Part shown: one piece after another, positions 12,604-27,012 of the stretch
Position numbering within the stretch: position 1 is the stretch's first letter
How the letters are laid out: every line of letters begins with the position of its first letter
Source of the DNA: Paraspadella gotoi
Taxonomy: Eukaryota; Chaetognatha
Assembly: GCA_051294375.1 (NCBI GenBank)
Contig: CM119264.1
Location: forward strand, 12,588,263 to 12,652,262
DNA length: 64,000 nt
Reading direction: 5' to 3'
Notes under the pieces: model-generated
What the model was told of the DNA's origin: nothing
Databases searched by the model: none
The model's input: only the letters and a program-made list of their open reading frames with translations
Position numbers and translations under genes: made by a program

Positions 12604-12747
12604 GAACAGTTCAGGGACAAATATAAGGCCTACTAAGACAGGGGATAAATATACGATGCCTAAATTTGTTCACGGGTTTAAATATCAGAGATGGTTGCTA
12701 TTTTATTTCTCTCTTTCTCTCTCTTTTCTCTCTCTCTCTCTCTCTCT

Positions 12748-12871
12748 NNNNNNNNNNNNNNNNNNNNNNNNNNNNNNNNNNNNNNNNNNNNNNNNNNNNN
12801 NNNNNNNNNNNNNNNNNNNNNNNNNNNNNNNNNNNNNNNNNNNNNNNNNNNNNNNNNNNNNNNNNNNNNNN
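12748..12871. other. 124-N gap inside a (CT)n run
   Basis: The gap is bounded on both sides by (CT)n, so it is probably an unresolved long microsatellite. Confidence 0.95.
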
Positions 12872-13529
12872 CTCTCTCTCTCTCTTGTACTTTGTGAAGG
12901 AATGAAGCGCTGGTGAAAATGTTTGTCTCAGTATGTATTATCTATCATTTTTAATTCTAGGCTTGTGATACTACCAAGCTCGCAAATTCCGAAATATTTT
13001 GCTTTCATCTTTCTCCTTTCATCGGACGACAACAACAAGAACGACAACAACAACAACTGCAAAATGGCCAGCGATTTTGCTCGAGAAGCGAAAAAGCCCC
13101 GAAATCCCGTCAACTCGGTTTTTTATCTTCTGTTTTTGTTTTTTTCCTTTTTGTTTTGTAAACAAAGGAAAAGGAAAAAGAAAGAGAAGTTTCCCCAGTC
13201 GTCGTCGTCGTCGTCGTCGTCGTCTTTGCCAGTCCACTTTTTTTTACAAGATTAAAGCGTTTGATTTATGCATTCTAAGGAACAAAGCGGCGTCGGCCGG
13301 AGGTTGTCACAAGGCGAACCTCATTATCCGTTACCGTCTCGAACTGGAGACCAGCTAACCCTTTCCAGCTGAGACGAAGACGACGTCGTCGTTATCGTCG
13401 TCGTCGTCTTCGTCGTCATCATCGTCGTCGCCAGAGAAGCAGAATAAATTCGCCGAATCTGATTTTCATTTTTCATCCGCGACGCCGGCGGGTTGTCAAC
13501 CTAGGGGAGGTGAGGGCAGAGGGTGGGTG

Positions 13530-14090
13530 GAGGAAGAAAAGGACCGAAGGGGGAAAATGTGAATATTAAAGAAGGAAAAAGGAAAATGGGAAGAAGAAGA
13601 AAGAGACGAGAAAAAAAAATTAAGGAGGAGGAAAGGGAAAGGAGTAAAGGGACTGAAACGAGTTGAGAAAAGAATGTTGAGGAGAGAAAAATGTTTTTAG
13701 ATAATGTTAGTAGGAAAAAGAAGAGAGAAGGTGAGAAAGATGAAAGCAGCGAGACTCCGCGAGAAAGAGAGAGAATTTGTGAATAACAAAAATTCCGAAT
13801 AGAAATTTAGAAAATTTAGAGGCGAAGAAAGATCATTAAGAGAGAAGAGTCCATTGAGACTCGAGTAATAGGTGAGCATCGGGTCAACGTGTCAACGGGT
13901 CAATAGGTCATCGGGTCTCGGCCCATCCCTCGGCTTATTGAGGAAGCGAACGCTCGTTATTGGGAAAGTGAAAGTCGGACTGGCGTCAAGAGTAAAGCAT
14001 CACTTGCGACGTCAATGGAAGGGGGCACGTGCGACAATATTTCCATGCGTTCAAAACGAAGAACTCTCTTCTCTCTCTTCAGTCTCTCTC

Positions 14091-14121
<31 letters not shown>

Positions 14122-14551
14122 TTCTCTCTCTCCTCTCTTACTCTCTCTCTCTCTCTCCTCTCTCTCTCTCCCTATTTTTCTCTTTCCCTTCCCTCTCTCT
14201 CTCTTCTCTCTCGTCACTTCAACCAAAGACTGACGAACAAACTCAGTGAAAATGTCCATTGACGTCTGTATAGCACCGAACTTAACTCTGAGCAGAAAAC
14301 AGCTAGGAAATTACAAAAACACATTGACGAAATGAAAAGAGAAAAAAACCCAAAAGTGGTTTTGGTGAAACAAATCGGAAAACAAAAAAAAAAAACTAAA
14401 AAAAACTAGAAAAGGTTTTTATTGTTGATGTTGGTCTTCTGTTTTCGAACTTCGGTTTCAACAAGAGAATAAGGTCCAGGTTCCAGCCCGGTTAAATCGA
14501 TCCTGAGTCTGAAGTGGGTTATAAATTTTTTAAATTCTCTTCTCTCTGTCT

Positions 14552-14636
<85 letters not shown>

Positions 14637-14708
14637 CCGTAGGACGATGACAAGAAAAAGGCTTTTTATTAACATGATAGCAACAACGAAACGACGGCTT
14701 CGTCCCCG

Positions 14709-14754
<46 letters not shown>

Positions 14755-16297
14755 GGGTCAAAGGGCGTTTGGTCGATAGCCAGAGGAGAGACGCCCAAAT
14801 GCCAACGTCGATCTCTTTCTTGTCCGCCAGAGGGAAATGGGAAAAGGAGAAAAAAAAAGAGAAACAAAAGGAGAAAAACGGAGGAAAAGAGAGAAGTTAA
14901 GGAAATAAGGAGAAAGAAAGGGGAAAAAAACAAAAGACACGGATTGAAATTGAGGCAGAAAACGAAAGATTTACTAGTGAGAAGTTACATTCAGGTGTTT
15001 TCTTCTTAATCTTACTAGACAGTTTTGTTATACGTATTATAAATATTTATTTTATTTCTTACTGATAAGACGCGATGATGATGAAGGCGTAGTGAAAGTT
15101 ACGTACGAATAATTCTCTAAAAAGTCACTTATGAACAACATACCATCAGTGAACATTAATTTGTAAAAAAAATTAATTTTATGTTTTTTATATTTCGCAT
15201 TCGGCTATATTTATATATAGTACTATCCTTATAAAAATCAAAAAATTTCAAAATAAGCTTTTTTCAATTTTTATTAGCAGATTGTGAATTCACTCGTCAA
15301 AAAGTTGATTTAAAAGAAAAATAAAATAATTTTTTAAAAAATTCTTTCATTAAATGGGTTAAAAATTAAAAAAACTATATTTAATATATAAAAAGTTAAT
15401 TTTCAGCTTAAAATATAGCTTTTCTAATTTTTGACCAATTTAATGAAGGAATTTTCAAAAAAGAGTTTATATTTCTTATTATCAACTTTTTATGACGATC
15501 CAAATCTGCAAAAATCTTAGAAAAAATGTTTTGAAATTTTTAACATTTATTGGTTTAGTACTAGTATAAATATGGCCTACTGCGTAAATTGTATAAATTT
15601 ATTATAAATTTTTATTACAAATGTTCATTTAGTCAATGTTGTTGCAGTTTTTCATTTTTATTGTTCTCAACCTAGTTCATTACTCCGTGAATGTTCAGCA
15701 TAAAATATTAATGCAAATCTCTTAAAAGCTCTCAGATACAGTTAAATAACATAAATGCCCTCAGATTCAAACTGAAAAGAGATTGGTTTTATTCTGTAAT
15801 GACGTGAACAACATATGTTTAGTAATCAAGACAGAAAAAGCCCAAAAAATTTTGGTCACAAAATAAAAATTAATTCCCAAAGTTTTTCTCACTTGATTAT
15901 TAATTCTTTTTAATAGTAAAAAAAAATGTTAAGATAAAAAGCAACACCAAACGAAGAAACCTTCCTAAAAACCGAAAATAAAGTGGCGAGAGATCGAGAG
16001 GAGAGAGAGAGAGAGAGAGAAGAGAGAGAGACGAGAGAGAGAGAGAGAGACGAGAAAAATATAATCAAGAAGCAGTTTCTTCGCCATTTATCGTCGTCGT
16101 CGCGGTCGTATCGTCGTCGCGTCCTCGTGTCAATGGCGTCTTTTTCCTCTGTCTTTTCTTTGTTTGCGGCGCAAAAAAAACAAAAAACACATTTTTCTTT
16201 CTCATCGTTCGTTCGTCTTCGTCGTGTTTGTCGTCGTGTCGTCATCGTCGTCGGTTCTGAGGATTTCTAAGAAAAGGTGAGACATCGTTATCTTTCC
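13530..16297 (+). repeat. 2.76-kb repeated block, copy 1
   Basis: This is the first of three direct copies (next at 16323-19079, then a 5'-truncated copy at 19105-21153). It contains, in order, a GA-rich start, (CT)n runs, a (GTC)16 run at about 14709-14756, an AT-rich 0.9 kb middle, a (GA)n run, and a GTC-rich end just before the 25-N gap. The - strand of the end is open for acidic residues. The open Ser-run and Asp-run frames are the two readings of the GTC microsatellite and are not called as genes. Confidence 0.85.
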
Positions 16298-16322
16298 NNN
16301 NNNNNNNNNNNNNNNNNNNNNN

Positions 16323-16903
16323 GAGGAAGAAAGGACCGAAGGGGGGAAAATGGATATAAAGAAGGGAAAAAGGAAAAATGGGAAGAAGAAGAAGAAGAAG
16401 AGAAAAAAAATTAAGGAGAGGAAAGGGAAAGAGTAAAGGGGACTGAACGAGTTGAGAAAAAGAAGTGAGGAGAGAAAAATGTTTTTAGATAATGTTAGTA
16501 GGAAAAAGAAGAGAGAAGGTGAGAAGATGAAGCAGCGAGACTCCGTCGAGAAAGAGAGAGAAATTGTGAATAACAAAAATTCCGATAGAAATTTAGAAAT
16601 TTAGAGGCGAGAAAGATCATTAAGGATGAAGAGTCATTGAGACTCAGTAATAGGGTGAGCATCGGGTCAACGTGTCAACGGGTCAATAGGTCATCGGGTC
16701 CTCGGGTCATCCCTCGGCTTATTGAGGAAGCGAACGCTCGTTATTGGGAAAGTGAAAGTCGGACTGGCGTCAAGAGGTAAGCTCACTTGCGACGTCAATG
16801 GAAGGGGGCAACGTGCGACATATTTCCATGCGTCAAAACGAAGAACCTCTTTCTCTTCAGTTCTCTCCTCTCTCATCTCATCTCTCTCTCTTCTCTCTCT
16901 TTT

Positions 16904-16953
<50 letters not shown>

Positions 16954-17384
16954 TCTCTCTTTTCCTTTCCCTTCTCTCTCCCCTCTCTCTCTCTCTCTCA
17001 CTTCAACCAAATGACTCGACGAACAACAAACCAGTGAAAATGTTCATTGACGTCTGTCAAGACCGAACTTAACTCATGAGCAGAAAACAGCTAAGGAATT
17101 ACAAAAACACATTTGACGAAATAAAAGAGAAAAAAACAAAAGTGGTTTTTGGTGAAACAAATCGGAATAACAAAAAAAAAAATACTAAAAAACTAGAAAA
17201 GTTTTTATTGTTTGATGTTGGTCTTCTGTTTTCGACTTCGTGTTTCAACAAGAGAAAAGGTCCAGGTTTCCAGCCCGGTTTAAATCGATCCTGAGTCTGA
17301 GTGGGTTATAAATTTTTAAATTCTCTTCTCTCTGTCTTTACTTTCTCTCTCTCTCCTCTTCTCTCTCTCTCTCCTTCTCTCTCT

Positions 17385-17422
<38 letters not shown>

Positions 17423-17492
17423 GTAGGACGATGACAAGAAAAAGGCTTTTTATTAACATGATAGCAACAACGAAACGACGGCTTCGTCCCCG

Positions 17493-17538
<46 letters not shown>

Positions 17539-19079
17539 GGGTCAAAGGGCGTTTGGTCGATAGCCAGAGGAGAGACGCCCAAATGCCAACGTCGATCTCT
17601 TTCTTGTCCGCCAGAGGGAAATGGGAAAAGGAGAAAAAAAAAGAGCAAACAAAAGGAGAAAAACGGAGGAAAAGAGAGAAGTTAAGGAAATAAGGAGAAA
17701 GAAAGGGGAAAAAAACAAAAGACACGGATTGAAATTGAGGCAGAAAACGAAAGATTTACTAGTGAGAAGTTACATTCAGGTGTTTTCTTCTTAATCTTAC
17801 TAGACAGTTTTGTTATACGTATTATAAATATTTATTTTATTTCTTACTGATAAGACGCGATGATGATGAAGGCGTAGTGAAAGTTACGTACGAATAATTC
17901 TCTAAAAAGTCACTTATGAACAACATACCATCAGTGAACATTAATTTGTAAAAAAAATTAATTTTATGTTTTTTATATTTCGCATTCGGCTATATTTATA
18001 TATAGTACTATCCTTATAAAAATCAAAAAATTTCAAAATAAGCTTTTCTTCAATTTTTATTGGCAGATTGTGAATTCACTCGTCAAAAAGTTGATTTAAA
18101 AGAAAAATAAAATAATTTTTTAAAAAATTCTTTCATTAAATGGGTTAAAAATTAAAAAAACTATATTTAATATATAAAAAGTTAATTTTCAGCTTAAAAT
18201 ATAGCTTTTCTAATTTTTGACCAATTTAATGAAGGAATTTTCAAAAAAGAGTTTATATTTCTTATTATCAATCTTTTTATGACGATCCAAATCTGCAAAA
18301 AATCTTAGAAAAAAATGTTTTGAAATTTTAACATTTATTGGTTTAGTACTAGTTATAAATATGGCCTACTGCGTAAATTGTAATAATTTATTATAAATTT
18401 TTTATTACAAATGTTCATTAGTCAATTGTTGTTGCGTTTTTTCATTTTTTATTGTTCTCAACCTAGTCATTACTCCGTGAATGTTAACATGCATAAAATT
18501 AATGCAAATCTCTTAAAAGTCTCAGATACAGTTAAATAACATTAAATGCCCTCAGATTCAAACTGAAAAGAGATTGGTTATATATTCTGTAATGACGTGA
18601 ACAACATATGTTAGTAATCAGACAGAAAAAGCCCAAAAAATTTTGGTCACAAAGATAAAATTAATTCCAAGTTTTCTCACTTGATATATTAATTCTTTTT
18701 AATAGTAAAAAAAAATGTAAGATAAAAAGGCAACACCAACGAAAAACCTTCCTAAAAACCGAAAATAAGTGGCGAGAGATGAAGGAGAGAGAGAGAGAGA
18801 GAGAAGAGAGAGAGACAGAGAGGAGAGAGAGCGGGGAAGAAAAATAATCAAGAGCAGTTTCTTCGCCATTTATCGTCGTCGTCGCGTCTCGTTCGTCGTC
18901 GCGTCCTCGTGTCAATGGTCGTCTTTTCCTCTGTCTTTTCTTTGTTTGCGGCGTCATAAAAAAACAAAAAACACAATTTTTCTTTCTCATCGTCGTCGTC
19001 TTCGTCGTGTTTGTCGTCGTCGTCGTCATCGTCGTCGGTTCTGAGGATTTCTAAGAAAAGTGAGAATCGTTATCTTTCC
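16323..19079 (+). repeat. 2.76-kb repeated block, copy 2
   Basis: Collinear with copy 1 over its whole length, including the AT-rich middle (17770-18720), which is almost identical. It is bounded on both sides by exactly 25 N. Copies differ chiefly by homopolymer and single-base indels. Confidence 0.85.
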
Positions 19080-19104
19080 NNNNNNNNNNNNNNNNNNNNN
19101 NNNN

Positions 19105-19458
19105 ACCAAACCAGTGAAAATGTTTTCCATTGACGTCTGTAGCACCGACTTAACTCCTGAGCAGAAAACAGCTAAGGAAATTACAAAAACAACATTGACG
19201 AAAGAAAGAGAAAAAACAAAAGGGTTTTTGGTCGAAACAAATCGAAAACAAAAAAAAAAACTAAAAAAACTAGAAAAGGTTTTTATTGTTGATGTTGGTC
19301 TCTGTTTCGACTTCGTTTCAACAAGATGAAAAGGTCCCAGGTTCCAGCCCGGTTTAATCGATCCTGAGTCTGAGTGGTTATAAATTTTTTAAATTCTCTC
19401 TCTCTCTCGTCTTTACTTCTCTCTCTCTCTCTCCTCTTCTCTCTTCCTTCTCTCCCCG

Positions 19459-19513
<55 letters not shown>

Positions 19514-20849
19514 CCCGTAGACGATTGACAGAAAAGGCTTTTTATTAACATGATAGCAACAACGACAACGACGGCCTTCGTCGCCCGGTCGTCGTCGTCG
19601 TCGTCGTCGTCGTCGTTCGTCGTCGTCGTCGTGGGCTCAAAGGGCGTTTGGTCGATAGCCAGAGGAGAGACGCCCAAATGCCAAAGTCGATCTCTTTTTC
19701 TTGTCGCCAGAGGGAAATGGGAAAAGGAATAAAAAAAGAGAAAAACAAAAGGAGAAAACCGGAAAAAGAAGACAAGTTAAGGAAATAAAGAAGAGAAAAA
19801 AGGAGGGGAAAAAAACAAAAGACACGGATTGAAATTGAGGCAGAAAATCGAAAGATATTTACTAGTGAGAAGTTACATCAGGTGTTTTCTTCTTAATCTT
19901 ACTAGACAGTTTTGTTATACGTATTATAAATATTTATTTATTCTTACTGATAAGACGCGATGATGATAAGGCGTAGTGAAAGTTACGTACGAAATTCTAA
20001 AAGTCAATTATGAACAACATACCATCAGTGAACATTAATTTGTAAAAAAAATTAATTTTATGTTTTTTAATTTTCGCATTCGGCTTATTTATATATAGTA
20101 CTATCCTTATAAAAATCAAAAAATTTCAAAATAAGCTTTTCTTAATTTTTATTGCAGATTTGAATTCCTCGTCAAAAGTTGATTAAAAAAAATTAAAATA
20201 ATTTTTTAAAAATTTTATTAAATGGGTTAAAAATTAAAAAAACTATATTTAATATATAAAAAGTTAATTTTCAGCTTAGAAATATAGCTTTTTCATATTT
20301 TGACCAATTTAATGAAGTAATTTTCAAAAAAGAGTTTATATTTCTTATTATCAACTTTTTATGACGATCCAAATCTGCAAAAAATCTTAGAAAAAAATGT
20401 TTTGAAATTTTAAATTTATTGGTTAGTACTAGTATAAATATGGCCTACTGCGTAAATTGTAAATAAATTTATTATAAATTTTTTTATTACATAAATGTTC
20501 ATTAGTACAATGTTGTTGCAGTTTTTTCATTTTTTATTGTTTCTCAACCTAGGTCATTACTCCGTGAATGTTATGCATAAAAATTAATGCAAAATCTCTT
20601 AAAGCTCTCAGATACAGTTAAATACATAAATGCCCTCAGAATTCAAACTGAAAAGAAGATTGGTTTATTCTGTAATGAGTGAACAACATATGTTAGTAAT
20701 CAGACAGAGCAAAAATTTTGGTCACAAGATAAAAAATTAATTCCCAAGTTTTCTCACTTGAATTATTAATTCTTTTTAATAGTAAAAAAAAATGTAAGAT
20801 AAAAAGCAACACCAACGAAGAAAACCTTCCTAAAAACCGAAATAAAGTG

Positions 20850-20912
<63 letters not shown>

Positions 20913-21153
20913 AATATAATCAAGAGCAGTTTCTTCGCCATTTAATCGTCGTCGTCGTCGTCGTCGTCATCGTCGTCGTCGTCCTCGTTGTCAATGTCGT
21001 CTTTTCCTCTGTCTTTTCTTTGTTTGCGGCGCAAAAAAAAACAAAAAACACATTTTTCTTTCTCATCGTCGTCGTCTTCGTCGTGGTTTGGTCGTCGTCG
21101 TCGTCATCGTCGTCGGTTCTGGAGGATTTCTAAGAAAAGGTGAGACTCGTTAT
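19105..21153 (+). repeat. 2.76-kb repeated block, copy 3 (5' truncated)
   Basis: Begins abruptly after a 25-N gap at the point equivalent to about 17025 in copy 2, then stays collinear to the block end. Unlike the other copies it runs straight into unique sequence at about 21154, so this copy carries the true right-hand junction. Confidence 0.85.
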
Positions 21154-21550
21154 CATTTCCGGTAAAGAGATTGAATCGGATCGACGGACACCAGAAGGTG
21201 CGGGGATCAAGCGTCGCACTGCCCCTTCCATTTTATCTGCGTCGTCGTCGTGGTCGTCGTCGTCTTGTTTCTTTTTTTCACCTCTTGTTGTTGACTTTGT
21301 TTTCTCGTTTCCTTTTCTTCCTTCCTTTCTTTCTTTTCTCCCGGGGACCCGCGTCGATTCGGTCTTGTCTTTATCCGTTGTCAAGTTGATTGCTTTCATT
21401 TAAATCCTTTCCCTTTTTTAATTTTCTTCGACGATCTATTTTTTCGTCGTGGTCATCGCTAATTTTATTCTGGCATTTCATGGATATTCTGATGTCTCGG
21501 TTATTTATTATTATTATATTATTATTATATTATTATTATTATTTTTATTA

Positions 21551-21610
21551 TGAAATTGGTACAACCAATATAAAAATTATCCATTCATTTAATAAATAAG
21601 CTATCTTGCC
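21551..21610 (+). repeat. Dispersed 60-bp repeat, copy 1
   Basis: Near-identical to 63815-63874. Both contain ATTATCCATTCATT followed by AATAAATAAGCTATCTTGCC, 42 kb apart. This is probably the end of an interspersed element. Confidence 0.7.
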
Positions 21611-21868
21611 CCCGACTTTGGACAGGCTTTGGTGGATTAAGGCCTCCATCACTCTTACAAGATAATTACATAGCAGGTCCCTGCAAGCTTTCAATCAAGA
21701 CTCTCTCACAGTCTCGTTTATTCACTCCCAGAGTACTTGGCTTCCCCATCAATGAAGTGGAAAATATTTCAAAGAATGTTTCAATTGTATGAAAAGACCA
21801 CTCCTTTAAGTATTAGATCGGGGAATACTTATTGTACTCCGCACTAGCATCAAAATACAATATCAATA

Positions 21869-21957
<89 letters not shown>

Positions 21958-21973
21958 TATTATTATTATTATT
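21869..21973 (+). repeat. (TAT)n microsatellite, about 105 bp
   Basis: A nearly uninterrupted trinucleotide array. The flanking 21610-22330 shows no gene. Confidence 0.95.
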
Positions 21974-22339
21974 CAACTTTAACCTGTTTCCATTGCAATA
22001 CTTTTTATCTATGAAAACTTCCTTCAAATTTGACTAAGATTATGTCGTTTGTATCATCGTTGCTTGTTTTTTATTTTGGCTTCATTGTAGTTTTTTACAG
22101 TCAATTCGCATCCATTCTAATTTTTCTTTCTCTTAGTTGGTTATAGCATATATTGACATCAGACCGCCATTTTTTGTTCGCCATTTTTTGTTCCCAATTT
22201 TCTGTCGAAATTCAAAAAACGATTTTTTTATGACATTGTTTCAAAAAAGGAAAAGGAGTTCATACCCGATTACTTTTATATGATCCGCTGCCCGAATTTT
22301 TTTTTTTTTTTTTGGTAAAATTTTGATGGCTCCTTGATT

Positions 22340-22460
22340 TATTTTTACTTGCTCCTTCATTCCTTCCTTAGCTCCTTCATTCATTTCTTCACTCCTTCCT
22401 TCCTTCTCTCCTTCATTCCTTCGCTCCTACATTCATTCGCTCCTTCATTCATTCACCCGG
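22340..22460 (+). repeat. CTCCTTCATTCATT-type minisatellite
   Basis: Degenerate tandem copies of a 12-16 bp unit built from CTCCTTCATTC. A long (CT)n run follows at 22570-22628. Confidence 0.65.
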
Positions 22461-22568
22461 CCTTAGCGATAACCTCAGTTCCTTTTTTTTCGGTTTTGCT
22501 TCTTCATTTGATTTCGTTGGCATTTGGATGTTGCGAAGTTGGTACGTGTGGGGAATGGCCAAAAAGAT

Positions 22569-22631
<63 letters not shown>

Positions 22632-23311
22632 TTTCCTCCCCTTCTCTCCTAATATTGTTCAATGGTTTCCATGTAAATGTTAGCTTTCGTTATTTGTGTC
22701 GGCGCTTCCGAATACAAAATAGTATTATCATTGGATTTCTTTACACACGACAACGTTTTGCACGGCTTTTTGCACAAACAGAGCTCAACGCCAAACTTAC
22801 TATGTACTCCGAATTCTGAAGTAATTAAAGAAAGACTTGTCAAGATAGTTTTTTCAGTTTTACCGACATAAAGACAAGAAACAAGGATTGTAAATTTCCA
22901 GGATTTTTTTTTTTTCGAAGAACCGATTCGGTCCCCAAGCTGTCGTTAAAGCCGGAGTCCACTCTCTCGCTCCCCGCGCTCGACCCACATATCCAAAGGC
23001 ACTCCCCTCGAAAATTGAACTCCTCGGATTTTCGTTCTCTCTGGCCGCACGCTGCGAGCGGAAGCGGGAAAAGTTATCGAAGAGAAATTTGATTGTTGAA
23101 AGATGTTCAATTTAAATTTTGGTAACAAAAAGATAAAGTTTTTAAGGATGATAAGAAAGCATACTACGGAAATAAACTCGTATATCTTTTTAGTTTACAT
23201 ATTATGTATACAACTGTGATTGTTACTCGACTTGAAACTTTTGAAAAAAAAGACGACATTTGTCTGTAAAATCTCGTTCAAGGTGATGAAAGAAAAAAAA
23301 TTCTTGAATTT

Positions 23312-23342
23312 TCCTTTCCTTTTCTCTAAGCTGAGTTAGTCT

Positions 23343-23427
<85 letters not shown>

Positions 23428-25888
23428 TAAGAGAGAGAGAGAAAGAAATCGAGGTAAGAGAAGACGGGGCGAAGTGAAAAACGCACGAGAGAGAACAGAG
23501 AGATCACGTAAAATTGTGTCACGTTCTAAAATTTTTTCTTACAGCTAAAATTTATGGGTAAAGTCAGTGAAGGCTCCATCCCCTCTTTCCTGGCTTCTTG
23601 TCTGCTCTGCCATCGTCGTCTCTCTCTCTCCTCTCTCGTCTCTCTCTCTCTCTCCTCTCTCTCTCCTCTCTCTCTCTCTCTCGTTTTATTCTTTCTGCTG
23701 TCTTGTGCCTTTTCTCTTTCTCTTTCTCTCTCGTCAAACTCTTCTCATCCATACGTCAATCCATTTTATCTCAGCTGCATCGTTTTTCTTTGTTTATCCC
23801 GCCGTTCCTCTCTCTCTCTCTCTCTCTCTCTCTCGCCGCCACCTTTCTTCCGTCTGCTCTCTCTCTCTCTCCTTCCAGTCCTCCAATCTTTTCCCATCCG
23901 CCATATCCCATTCTTTCCTTCACTTCTCCATTTTGTTTCGCTTCTTGTATCTGCAAATCTGGAGCTGAATCTCTGGTTTCGGCATTGAGCCCTCCTCCCC
24001 TTCCCCCAGTGTTGACCCCGCTCTCCATTCGCATTCTTACCCTCCCCTCTCCACATCCCTGACCCATCCATCCCAATGGTTACTTGCCCTCCTTCTTCTT
24101 CCCTTTTTTACGTGTCCATTTCCTTCTCCCATTTCCCTTTCGGCTGCTTGGTCCCCTCCTCCGAAACTCACTTCTTCTTCGGACTCTTTTGTCTCCCTTT
24201 CTGTCTCTCTTCTCTCTCTCCTCATCTCCTCTCTCTCTCTCTCTCCTCTCTCTCTTCTCTCCTCTACTCTCTCTCTACCTCACCTCTCCCGACAGACATC
24301 GCTCTGATCCCCATTACGGTCTGGACTTCCGCGGGCTCCCGGCTGACATACGGCCTCTGCGCCTCGCCTCTACTTTTAGTGCCGCTGTATGTTGGCCTTC
24401 TTTATTGCTGAATATATGTTGCTGCTTCTCTCCGCCTTTCATTTTTGCTATTTCCAACTGCTGTTGCCGCATTAAGCGCGGCTTTTGTATGATGTACTTC
24501 TCTGCTCTGCTTGTCTCTCTTACTCGTCGTAGTCTTAGAAAACTTGTAATGACTTACAACTCGAACAGGCTTTCTTTATTAAAGGTCCGTGGAACTGAAG
24601 GACGACAACCAACGCACACACAACGGCGCAGAAGGCTATAAATTTGTCTCCGTTGATCGTTCATTTCTCTCACGCCCCGTTGGCGTGCTTCGACGTTGTT
24701 ATTACCGTCGTCGTTTCTGGTCTTTATTGCATTTTTTTTTTCCATTAGTCGCTGCGTTGTCGTGTTGTTGTTGCTATTTCCCGCGCGTTCACGAACTCTT
24801 TTCCGCCTCAAATCCTAATCTTCTTTTCCCAGTGGCGAATTTTTTGGGGTCTTCGCCATCCAGATTATCACGGTTGATCTCTACGGTCTCGCGCGAATGA
24901 AAGCTCTCTCGCTTCCTCTGCTCTAATCTTCTTTCTTTACTCTCGTTTCTTTTTTTTTTTTTTTTTTTATTTCCTTTATCTTACTGTACTATTCATTTCA
25001 TTTCCTTCTCTATCCTTCTCTTATTTACTATTTCTTCGCTTTATACTCTTTCTCTCATTTCTATCTTTTCTCTTTTAATTTTCTTCTTTCTATTATCATC
25101 TTTTTTTCTTTCTGTAATATATCTTTCTTCTCGGTTTTACCACCTCATTCTCTCTCCATCTGCGCCTGGTTTTTCTTTTTATCTTCAGCCTACCTTTCTC
25201 TTCCTTGCGTTTGTTTCTCCTCGATCGCATCTTTCGGCCATTTCCGTTCGTGACGACATCAGGATCGTTGAGCGGACGACGCGACGAGCCGAAGACGACC
25301 GACGAGTAGAATATCCTATGACGACGATGACGTATGAGCGAGGATATTGATGATATCATAATTATGCATGACGATGCACCGATGCACGGAAAAATAAATT
25401 GGCTCCGGGGGATCTTTGGCGACTTCCGCGCTTCAATTAAGAATTTTATAACGACGACGACGAAGAAGACGAAGAGCGAAGAATGACGAGGACAGACGAG
25501 GACGTACGAGAGACGACAGAAGACAATTTAGCGGAGATTACCATGATGAAAAAAAAATTGTCGCTGCTGATAGAAGCTGTCGGTTAATTCATTGTCAAAT
25601 ACTATACTGCTTGTGGCCGTTAAATAGGGTTTTAATATGTTACATATTGACCTCTCGGACTGAATAACAAGTATTATTTCTCGAACCGCCATAAAAATTA
25701 TTTATTGGCCTAGACAATTCACTTCCAAAAAGCTATTGCTTTCTAACTGTTTTACCTTCTTTTTGATCAAGAGCGATCTACTCATATATCATTTTAGATA
25801 TATATCTCTGACATAATATTTTTATCAGATTTAGGGCAAAAAATGGTTTTGGCAGCAGTGAAGTAAACCAGGCTTGAAGTTGTTGCTG
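23312..25888 (+). repeat. 2.57-kb repeated block, copy 1
   Basis: Direct copy of 25914-28488 across a 25-N gap. It starts at TCCTTTCCTTTTCTCTAAGC and ends at GTTGTTGCTG in both. Within it, the acidic exon candidate seen cleanly in copy 2 at 27835 is disrupted here by many indels, so this copy looks like lower-quality consensus in its 3' half. Confidence 0.85.
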
Positions 25889-26902
25889 NNNNNNNNNNNN
25901 NNNNNNNNNNNNNTCCTTTCCTTTTCTCTAAGCTGAGTAGTCTCCTAGAGAGGAGGAGAAGAGCCAGAGAGAGAGGAGAGACGACGAGGAGATGACTGAA
26001 GAGAAGCCCGAGAGAAGCCGCGATCGGAACACTGACCGAAGTAGGAGCGAACGACGGCGCGAGAAGACCGAGGAGTAACTGAAAAGCAGACGAGGAGATC
26101 GAAGGTAAGCGAGGAAGACGGCGGCGGAAGTGCAAAGACACGCAGCCGAGAGAGAACAGAGACGGATCACGTTCCTAAAATAGTGCTCACGTCAAAATAT
26201 CGTTACACTAAACGTATGTTGGGATAAAGTCAGGTGAAGGGCCTCCATCCGCCTCCCTTTCCTGCTTCTTGCTCTGCCGTTGAGTTCTGCTCTCTGCTCT
26301 CGTCACGTCTCTCTCTCTCCTCTCTCGTCTCTCTCTCTCTCTCCTCTCTCTCTCCTCTCTCTCTCTCTCTCGTTTTTATTCTTCTGTCTGCTCTTGTGCT
26401 CATTTTCTCTTTCTCTTTCCTCTCTCGTCAAACTCTTCTCACAACGTCAAGTCTCATTTTATCTCAGCTGCATCGTTTTCTTGTTATCCCGCCGTTCTCT
26501 GCTCCTCTCTCTCTCTCTCTCTCTCTCCCTCCCTCTCTTTCTTTCCTCTCTGCTCATCTCTCTCTCCTCTCTCTCCCACCGCACATGTCATGCATACCAT
26601 TCTTTCCTTCACTTTCTCCATCTTTGTTTCGCTTTTCGTATCCTCAAATCTGGGAGCTGCAATCTCGGTTTCGGATTGAGCCCCCGTCTCCCTTACTTCC
26701 CATCCAGTGTTGACCCCCGCCCCGCCCCATTGGTCGCAGCTTGACCCTCCCCTCCCCCACACCCTAGGGAACCCATCCATCCCAAATGGTTACTTATGCC
26801 CTCCTTTTCTTCCCCTTTTTAGTTCCATTTCCTTCTCCCATTTCCCCTTTGGCCTTGTCCCCTCCTCCGAAATCACTTTTCTTCCGACTCTTTTTGTCTC
26901 TT

Positions 26903-27012
<110 letters not shown>

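Noticed and set aside
14406-17685. Poly-Asp and poly-Ser reading frames
   Set aside because: They are the two readings of (GTC)n/(GAC)n inside a repeated block and are pure triplets without third-base variation.
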